A DNA stretch of 42,673 bases, from the NCBI GenBank assembly GCA_964428885.1, contig CAYRZP010000003.1, positions 1-42,673 on the forward strand. The letters are read 5' to 3'. The notes under the pieces are model-generated. The model ran no database searches. It saw only the letters and a list, made by a program, of their open reading frames with translations, and was not told the DNA's origin. Positions 34,581 to 42,673 of this stretch are shown here, piece after piece (positions within the stretch are counted from its first letter, which is position 1; each line of letters starts with the position of its first letter). The position numbers were made by a program, and so were the translations under genes. This DNA is from JAQVQN01 sp964428885 (GTDB taxonomy: Bacteria > Verrucomicrobiota > Kiritimatiellia > RFP12 > UBA1067).

Positions 34581-36815
34581 ATGAGCATCGAATCTTTGCA
34601 GAACTACGTTTTCACTTCCAAATACAGCCGCTACATACCTGAAAAGCTGCGGCGTGAAACCTTTGACGAGGCGGTCGAGCGGGTGATAGACATGCACCGC
34701 CGCCATTTTGCGGCCAAAGGACTTGAGATAGAGGACCTGCTTTCTGTGTGCGAGCGGGCGATCAAGCGCCGCATGGTGCTCGGCAGCCAGCGCGCCATGC
34801 AGTTCGGCGGCGACCCGATCCTGCGCAAAAACGCCCGCATCTACAACTGCACCACCTCTTACTGCGACCGCCCGCGCTTTTTCCAGGAGGCCCTGTGGCT
34901 GCTGCTCTGCGGCTGCGGAGTCGGATTCTCGGTACAGCGGCACCACATCGACAAACTGCCCGGCATCGCCACGCCGGGCTGCGGCAGCGCCACTTTCGCG
35001 ATCCCCGACACGATCGAGGGCTGGGCCGACGCGCTGGGCGCCCTGCTCTCGACCTATTTCGTGGCGGACCGCCCCTTCCCCGAGTTCGCGGGCCAGACCG
35101 TGCAGTTCGACTATTCGCAGATCAGGCCCAAAGGCCGCCCCATCTCATCCGGCATGGGCCGCGCGCCCGGCCCGGAACCGCTGCGCCGCAGTCTGGAGAA
35201 AATCCGCAGGCTGCTCGACCAGCGGGTCGCCGAAGGCCACAAGCGCATGCGCTCGGTCGATGCCTACGACATCCTTATGCACGCCTCGGACGCGGTGCTC
35301 TCGGGCGGCGTGCGGCGCAGCGCCACCATCTGCCTCTTTTCTCCAGACGACGATTTGATGGCCACCGCCAAGACCGGCAACTGGTTCACCGAAAACCCGC
35401 AGCGCGCGCGCTCTAACAATTCGGCGGTGCTGCTGCGCGACCGGACCACCCGCGAGCAGTTCGCAAAGCTCATGAAGTCCGTCAAGGAGTTTGGCGAGCC
35501 GGGGTTCGTCTGGACCGACCACCTCGACATGACCTTCAACCCGTGCGGCGAGATCGGCCTTTATCCGCAGATCGACGGACAGACCGGATTCGCCTTTTGT
35601 AACCTGTGCGAGATCAACATGCGGGCGGTCAACAACGCCGAACAGTTCCGCGAGGCCAGCACGGCCGCCGCCATCCTGGGCACACTGCAGGCCGACTACA
35701 CCGATTTCGGCTATCTCGGCGAGACCAGCACCCGCATCGCGCGGCGCGAGGCCCTGCTTGGCATATCCATGACCGGCATGATGGAACATCCCGCCGTGGC
35801 CTTCAACCCTAAACTGCAGCGCGAGATGGCGGTCTGCATCCTCGAAGTCAACGAGAAGGTAGCCGCACGCATCGGCATCAACCCTTGCGCACGCGCCACC
35901 TGCGTCAAGCCCGCCGGCACCACCAGCAGCATCCTCGGCACCTCCTCCGGCATCCACCCGCACCACGCCAAACGTTATTTCCGGCGCGCGCAGGCCAACG
36001 AGGACGAACTGCTGGTGGATTTCTTCAAGGCCCAAAATCCGATGGCCGTCGAAAAGTCAGTCTGGAACCCCAACGGCACCGATGTGGTGCTGACCTTCTG
36101 TGTTGAGGCCAGCCCAGACTCGCTGACCAAACGTGACGTGGACGCCGTGGAGCTGCTGTGCAAGGTCAAACTCACCAAGGAGAATTGGATCGACGCCGGC
36201 AAGCGCACCGAGCTTTGCGCCCAGCCCTGGCTCAGCCACAACGTTTCAAACACGATCTCGGTCAAGGATGGCGAGTGGGAACATGTCGAAGCCTTCATCT
36301 TCGAACACCGCCACGCTTTCGCCGGCGTCTCGCTGCTGCCGGACGGCGGCGACCTGGACTATCCGCAGGCGCCCTTCTGCGAGGTTCTCACCGCGTCCGA
36401 GATCGTCGAGACCTACGGGGTGGGAGCCCTGCTGGCGTCCGGCCTGATCGTCGACGGCCTGCACGCCTTCGACGACAACCTCTGGGCCGCCTGCGACTGC
36501 GCTCTCGGGCGCGGGGAGAACCTCGACGATGAAACCTCGAAAACGTTTCCAAAACGGGTTTTCGAAGCCATCGAGAACGTACGCAAAGCTAAAAACGACT
36601 GGGTGCGGCGCGCCCACAAGTTCGCGCATAACTACTTCGGCGGCGACATACTCAAAATGACGCGCTGCCTCAAACGCGTCAACGCCTGCAAGCAGTGGGA
36701 AGACTTGACCCGCACTTACCTGCCCGTGGATTACACCAAGCTGGTCGAACGCCAGGACAACACGACTGTCACGCAGACCGTGGCATGCGCCGGAGGAAAA
36801 TGCGAGTTGATCTGA
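34581..36815 (+). CDS. nrdJ: Adenosylcobalamin-dependent ribonucleoside-triphosphate reductase
   Basis: 744-residue class II ribonucleotide reductase of the monomeric Lactobacillus leichmannii type (739 residues). It makes deoxyribonucleotides using adenosylcobalamin and needs no oxygen. Visible features: first redox Cys90 (IYNCTTSYC), GCGVGFSVQ, thiyl-radical Cys322 with Glu324 (NPCGEIGL), second redox Cys at 340 (FCNLCEIN), and the C-terminal shuttle pair Cys736 and Cys741 (CAGGKC). The gap from 322 to 340 is seven residues longer than in L. leichmannii. The ATG at 34581 is chosen; a TTG at 34554 would add nine residues. The ribosome site is weak in a T-rich leader. NrdR boxes upstream imply control by deoxynucleotide levels. 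Confidence 0.95.
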   Translation: MSIESLQNYVFTSKYSRYIPEKLRRETFDEAVERVIDMHRRHFAAKGLEIEDLLSVCERAIKRRMVLGSQRAMQFGGDPILRKNARIYNCTTSYCDRPRFFQEALWLLLCGCGVGFSVQRHHIDKLPGIATPGCGSATFAIPDTIEGWADALGALLSTYFVADRPFPEFAGQTVQFDYSQIRPKGRPISSGMGRAPGPEPLRRSLEKIRRLLDQRVAEGHKRMRSVDAYDILMHASDAVLSGGVRRSATICLFSPDDDLMATAKTGNWFTENPQRARSNNSAVLLRDRTTREQFAKLMKSVKEFGEPGFVWTDHLDMTFNPCGEIGLYPQIDGQTGFAFCNLCEINMRAVNNAEQFREASTAAAILGTLQADYTDFGYLGETSTRIARREALLGISMTGMMEHPAVAFNPKLQREMAVCILEVNEKVAARIGINPCARATCVKPAGTTSSILGTSSGIHPHHAKRYFRRAQANEDELLVDFFKAQNPMAVEKSVWNPNGTDVVLTFCVEASPDSLTKRDVDAVELLCKVKLTKENWIDAGKRTELCAQPWLSHNVSNTISVKDGEWEHVEAFIFEHRHAFAGVSLLPDGGDLDYPQAPFCEVLTASEIVETYGVGALLASGLIVDGLHAFDDNLWAACDCALGRGENLDDETSKTFPKRVFEAIENVRKAKNDWVRRAHKFAHNYFGGDILKMTRCLKRVNACKQWEDLTRTYLPVDYTKLVERQDNTTVTQTVACAGGKCELI

Positions 36816-36915
36816 CGCGCGGCCGCAGAGCAAAAGCCATGGCGGGCCGGACTCCGTCACAACCGCGCGAACTTGCCTCCGCTAGCATTAGCCGAAGGGG
36901 TCGCAAGCAGCCCCA

Positions 36916-37491
36916 TCAGTCAAAGAGTTTTGCCGCGGCCTGCTGGAAATCCTGCCGCAAACGCGACGCGTCACCGTTGGCGAAGTTCGCGCGCTGCACC
37001 ATCAGCACATAAGCGGCTTTTTTCACGGGGTCGATCCACGCCTGCGTCCCGTACAGCCCGCCATGTCCGTACGTGCCGGGCGACAACATGCCTGTCACGC
37101 CCTGCGGCTCGCGGACGATGCCGACCCCCAGCCCCCACCCGTTCCCGGGCGTGAACCCTGTCTTGAGTTCGCCGCTCTGCACCGTTGACAACTCCTTGAC
37201 CGAAGCCGGCTTCAGGCAGCACTTGCCCGCATATGTCCCGCCGTTCAGCAGCATCTGGCAAAACCGGGCATAATCCGCCGCTGTTGAATACAGTCCCCCG
37301 TTCGCGGCCGGATAACGCCGCTCACCACGCACATAGCCGTAGAGATCCGGGACAGCCGCAATTTTGAATTTTCCCTCTTCAACCCGGTAAGCCTGCGCCA
37401 TGCGCGCGATCTGCGCTTGCGCGGGATAGAAGGTCGTATCTTTCATGCCCAGCGGATCGAAAAACCGTTCCTTTGAATTTTGATCCGTCAT
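36916..37491 (-). pseudogene. 5'-truncated serine hydrolase (beta-lactamase/class C family)
   Basis: 191 residues corresponding only to the C-terminal part of the beta-lactamase-related serine hydrolase family. It begins MTDQNSKERFFDPLGMKDTT, where FFDPLGMKDT is normally well past the catalytic SxxK and YxN motifs; neither motif is present. The late motif YGHGGLYGTQ and the GLYSTAADYARF segment are intact, and there is no internal stop. GAGG lies five bases before the ATG, so a short protein could still be made. The 149 bases upstream encode no recognisable missing half in any frame. It could not act as a hydrolase alone. It converges on nrdJ and follows a GH2 gene on the same strand. Confidence 0.72.
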
Positions 37492-37538
37492 GCTTACCTC
37501 ACTTGACTAACCCAGTATGGTTTTGTCAATTTGCCGGC

Positions 37539-37550
37539 GATTGTACAATC
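37539..37550. promoter_or_regulatory. 12-bp perfect palindrome
   Basis: GATTGTACAATC lies about 50 bases upstream of the truncated hydrolase. It could be an operator; no regulator is identified. Confidence 0.3.
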
Positions 37551-37575
37551 TGCCTGACCAAGCCGCAAAAGCTCT

Positions 37576-37593
37576 GCCGGGACAAGACCCGGC
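37576..37593 (-). terminator. Possible terminator after the GH2 gene
   Basis: GCCGGG and CCCGGC pair across a six-base loop, with TTTT five bases beyond on the minus strand. The stem is short, so termination may be weak. Confidence 0.5.
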
Positions 37594-37640
37594 TCGCTAA
37601 AGCAGACAACTCCCCAATCCGCCGAAAGGAAACGAGACAA

Positions 37641-39902
<2,262 letters not shown>

Positions 39903-39991
39903 ATGCCCCTTCCCTGCACGGCTCCTGCCTGTACCCCCAATGCGTAAAACAAGCGAGACCGCCGCATGACCTTCGCGAATCGTTTGCGAGG

Positions 39992-40020
39992 AAATTATCA
40001 CATTACGTGAATCAGATCAA
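39992..40020 (-). promoter_or_regulatory. Promoter-like pair upstream of the GH2 gene
   Basis: On the minus strand TTGATC (40020-40015) and TAATTT (39997-39992) are 17 bases apart, leaving a leader of about 80 bases before the start at 39902. Confidence 0.35.
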
Positions 40021-40058
40021 GGTTAGCCGCATGATCGTCATCATTCCATCATTTCTTC

Positions 40059-40072
40059 TGCGTTGCAACGCA
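40059..40072. promoter_or_regulatory. 14-bp perfect palindrome, possible operator
   Basis: TGCGTTGCAACGCA lies upstream of the predicted GH2 promoter between the two GH2 genes. The form fits a dimeric repressor site of the LacI type, but no regulator gene is present. Confidence 0.4.
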
Positions 40073-40136
40073 ATGAAAACGCGCCGCGCCAATGCTGGCA
40101 TGGGCTTTTTAATCCGGATAATACACGCACATGACC

Positions 40137-42673
40137 TTACGGCCGACCGTCGCGCAACGTCAAGACTAGCGTCGGATCGAGCGGATAGCGCCCGAACCGC
40201 TCGCCGTACACCGCCAGCCCCGCCGCCAAGGCCTCGTCCGCCTCGAGCCGCACCGTCATAAAACTGTCTTTCTCCGCCTGCGCCAGCAACGGCTGCGGAA
40301 TCGTCACAGACACCAAATATCCGTAGGAGCCGGACTCCGCAAGCGTGCCGTCCTTTTTCTGAGCCTGCCATGAGAGAATGCCGCGGTGGTCGGCCGGATC
40401 ATCGGGCAGGTCGATGATCCCGATCACGCGGCCGCCCACGCTCACACGCACCGCGCCCGCGTGGCGGTAACCGTCGGTCATCGGATACGAATTGGGATTC
40501 CGGCTCGGATCTAGTGTGCCCAAACCGCGCATGTAGTCACCGTCCATGTCGGCTGCGTCCGCGGCATCCTTGCCGTTCAGGCGCTTGGCCGAAAGTTCCG
40601 CCATGAACGCGGCGCTGCTCACGTCTTCGGCGCGCAGGCCAGCAGGCCACGGCAGGCGGTATTCGAAAAAGCCTTTGCCCGTCCCGTTGACCTTGAGACC
40701 GCCCAGCACCTCCCACTGCTTAAGGGACCACGCCGACGCCGTAAACGCCTTGGGCGCCGCGCGCACCACCTGCACCGCCGCGCCGCCGCGTGCGAGGCGC
40801 GCCTGGCGCGGCTGCTCGCCGTCACGCACCACGAACGTCGTGAAGTTACGCGCCAAGACACAGCCGGCCGCATCTTCCAGCCACGCCGCCACGACACACA
40901 CCGACGGCTCCGCAGGCAGCGTGATCTCCAGCGGATCCAAAGGGCCGCACTGCCAAGCGTTGCTCATCACGTCGAGCGCCGTCCCGACAGGCGCCACACG
41001 CTCGGAGCCGAACGCGTCCCAGCTCCGCAGCGAGGCGCGCAGAACCAGACGTTGCCCGGCATAACGGTCGGTCAAGGCCGAAAGATACAAGGGCACCGAC
41101 ACCGTGGCGCCGGGCCGCTCTTCGCGGCACAGCTCTTTGCCGACGGCCACGTAGAGGTCGCCGTGCCAATCGCGCAGTGTCATCCCCGGCAAAAGTTCCC
41201 CGATACCCGTGAATTTTTCGGACCGGTCGAATTTCCAATAGCCGTTCCATTCATTGATCACGTCGTGGTGTTCGGTGTAGAGCCAGCCGCAGCACTGAGG
41301 GTGACGGCGGAAAGCATCCATCATCAGATGGTAATCCCAGCTCCAATCCACATCGCCGGTGCTGCGCTTGTACCCCCATACATTGCCGCACTCGCTGTTC
41401 ATCATCGGCTCGCGCCCCTGCTTACGGCCGCCGATATAGTTCCACGTCGAGCCGGGAAAGGTGTTCTTGCAGGCATTCTGCAACTCTTCCTCCCACTTGT
41501 ATCCCGGGCGGTAACCGTGCCAACTGTTGATATCGGTCACCACGTGATCGTGATTGCAGGCCGAGTTGTCCTCGACCAGACGGGACGCGTCAAGCGACTT
41601 AGCGAGCTTGAACATCGAGGCGACCCACTCCTGCGTTTCGGGCAGGTAGATCGGCTTGTCCGCTTTGTCCTTTGTGCTTAGCCCCCAAGTCTCATTGAAG
41701 ATCACCCAACTGAAGACGCAGGGATGGTTCATGTCGCGCTCGATCATGCCGCGCAGCGCGACCTCGGCCTCGGCGCGCATGGCGGCATCAGGCTCGCCCC
41801 AACTGTTCGGCACATCGGCCATGATCAGCAGCCCCAGGCGGTCTGCCCAGTAAAGTTTACGCGGCACCTCGACCTTGATGTGGATACGCTGTCCGTTCAG
41901 GCCGATCGACCGGCTGCGCAGAATCTCGTCGCGCATGAAGGCATCAGTCGGGAAGGTATAAAAACCTTCCGGGTGATAGCTCTGATCCAGCGCGAGCTTG
42001 AGGTAGAGCGGCTTGTTGTTGAGCGCGATGTAGGGATGCCCTAACCCCGGCAGATCCGCCACGCTGATCTTGCGCATGCCGAAGTAAGTGGCGACCGTGT
42101 CGGTCTTGCCGCCGCAAGCGAGCGTGGCGGTCACTTCATACAGATAGGGGTCATCCAGCGACCACAGCCGCGCGCCGGGGAGGGGCACGTCCAGTTCGAA
42201 CGCCTGCTGCCCTCGGGCGATATCGGCCACGGCCGGCGCGGCGCGGTCGCCGGGTTTGAACGCGAGCGTGAAGCGGGCGGTCGCCGGCGCCGGCGCGTTG
42301 AGCCGGGCTTTGACCCTAACACAGCCGACATCAATATCAGGCACGAGATGAATGCGTTCAAACGCCGTTTCCGCGCGCGCCTCCAGATAAACGGTCTGCC
42401 ACATGCCGCGCACATCGCCGTAGCCCTGCTTGCCCGAGAGCTTAAAATCGTGCGGCGAATCATCGACGCGCAGCACGAGGACCTGCTCCTCGCCCCACTT
42501 CACTTGGTCGGTCAGGTCGAAGGCAAAGGGCGTATAGCCCCCCTGATACACGCCAACTTTCTTGCCGTCGAGCCAACCGGTCGTATGCCAGTCGCTCGCG
42601 CCAACCACGAGAAAGACGCGCTGGCCGCGCCATGCGTCGGGCACCTTCAGCGCGCGGCGGTACCAGCCGATGT
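40137..42673 (-). CDS. GH2-family glycoside hydrolase, 5' end outside window
   Basis: At least 845 residues; the N-terminus lies beyond the right edge. The first visible residues are IGWYRRALKVPDAWRGQRV, the typical GH2 sugar-binding sandwich, so the in-frame GTG at 42644 is not the start. KQGYGDVRGMWQTVYLEA and an Ig-like domain lead to a TIM barrel with the acid/base Glu in VIFNETWGLS and a likely nucleophile in MNSECGNVWGYK. C-terminal beta-sandwich domains follow, ending VLTLRDGRP. It resembles long secreted or periplasmic beta-galactosidase-like enzymes of PVC bacteria. A second GH2 gene follows 234 bases downstream on the same strand; the domain layouts differ, so they are not a tandem duplication. 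Confidence 0.9.
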   Translation of the reverse strand, partial: IGWYRRALKVPDAWRGQRVFLVVGASDWHTTGWLDGKKVGVYQGGYTPFAFDLTDQVKWGEEQVLVLRVDDSPHDFKLSGKQGYGDVRGMWQTVYLEARAETAFERIHLVPDIDVGCVRVKARLNAPAPATARFTLAFKPGDRAAPAVADIARGQQAFELDVPLPGARLWSLDDPYLYEVTATLACGGKTDTVATYFGMRKISVADLPGLGHPYIALNNKPLYLKLALDQSYHPEGFYTFPTDAFMRDEILRSRSIGLNGQRIHIKVEVPRKLYWADRLGLLIMADVPNSWGEPDAAMRAEAEVALRGMIERDMNHPCVFSWVIFNETWGLSTKDKADKPIYLPETQEWVASMFKLAKSLDASRLVEDNSACNHDHVVTDINSWHGYRPGYKWEEELQNACKNTFPGSTWNYIGGRKQGREPMMNSECGNVWGYKRSTGDVDWSWDYHLMMDAFRRHPQCCGWLYTEHHDVINEWNGYWKFDRSEKFTGIGELLPGMTLRDWHGDLYVAVGKELCREERPGATVSVPLYLSALTDRYAGQRLVLRASLRSWDAFGSERVAPVGTALDVMSNAWQCGPLDPLEITLPAEPSVCVVAAWLEDAAGCVLARNFTTFVVRDGEQPRQARLARGGAAVQVVRAAPKAFTASAWSLKQWEVLGGLKVNGTGKGFFEYRLPWPAGLRAEDVSSAAFMAELSAKRLNGKDAADAADMDGDYMRGLGTLDPSRNPNSYPMTDGYRHAGAVRVSVGGRVIGIIDLPDDPADHRGILSWQAQKKDGTLAESGSYGYLVSVTIPQPLLAQAEKDSFMTVRLEADEALAAGLAVYGERFGRYPLDPTLVLTLRDGRP

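Overview
The window is a GC-rich piece of a Gram-negative chromosome. Outer-membrane biogenesis genes (bamA, an ompH/skp gene, lpxD, a FadL-type porin) sit beside Tat-exported Gfo/Idh/MocA-type oxidoreductases, a Tat-exported aldo/keto reductase, a Tat-exported xylose-isomerase-like protein, family 2 glycoside hydrolases and a LamG/sialidase-like secreted protein. This mix is typical of the PVC superphylum (Kiritimatiellota, Verrucomicrobiota or Lentisphaerota). The phylum is an inference from gene content; no rRNA gene is present. No prophage, insertion sequence, CRISPR array or plasmid function was seen.

Layout. 1-1727 (minus): ispE, tRNA-Gln(TTG) and prs (cut by the left edge), with the ispE stop codon inside the tRNA. 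1903-3546 (plus): adenine deaminase, ending at a bidirectional terminator. 3605-5966 (minus): Tat-exported sugar-phosphate-isomerase-like protein and Gfo/Idh oxidoreductase. 6208-7524 (plus): a membrane-anchored protein kinase homologue that has lost its catalytic residues. 7505-14691 (minus): parvulin-like foldase, RsmC/RlmG-like methyltransferase, long coiled-coil NYN nuclease and a secreted LamG-sialidase-LamG protein. 14800-18155 (minus): coupled DUF3999 and DUF2339 membrane proteins. 18171-18608: gap with a candidate plus-strand small RNA. 18609-21950 (minus): secreted esterase, Tat aldo/keto reductase and a second Tat Gfo/Idh protein. 22216-23697 (minus): HtrA/DegP protease preceded by a 411-bp gap rich in inverted repeats.

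24109-34372 (minus) is an envelope block. Read in the direction of transcription it runs gluQRS, M23 lipoprotein peptidase, HerA-like ATPase, FadL-like porin, bamA, ompH, lpxD. The bamA-ompH-lpxD order is the widely conserved envelope cluster. 34581-36815 (plus) is a B12-dependent class II ribonucleotide reductase whose promoter is overlapped by two NrdR-box-like sites 32 bp apart. 36916-42673 (minus) holds a 5'-truncated serine hydrolase and two GH2 glycosidases, the last cut by the right edge.

Two themes join the genes. One is export and envelope quality control (BamA, Skp-like chaperone, HtrA, parvulin-like protein, M23 peptidase, LpxD). The other is glycan breakdown and extracytoplasmic sugar redox chemistry (GH2 enzymes, LamG-sialidase protein, esterase, Tat-exported oxidoreductases). 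The most unusual items are the pseudokinase, the candidate small RNA at 18262-18355, the inverted-repeat element before degP, and the tRNA/ispE overlap.
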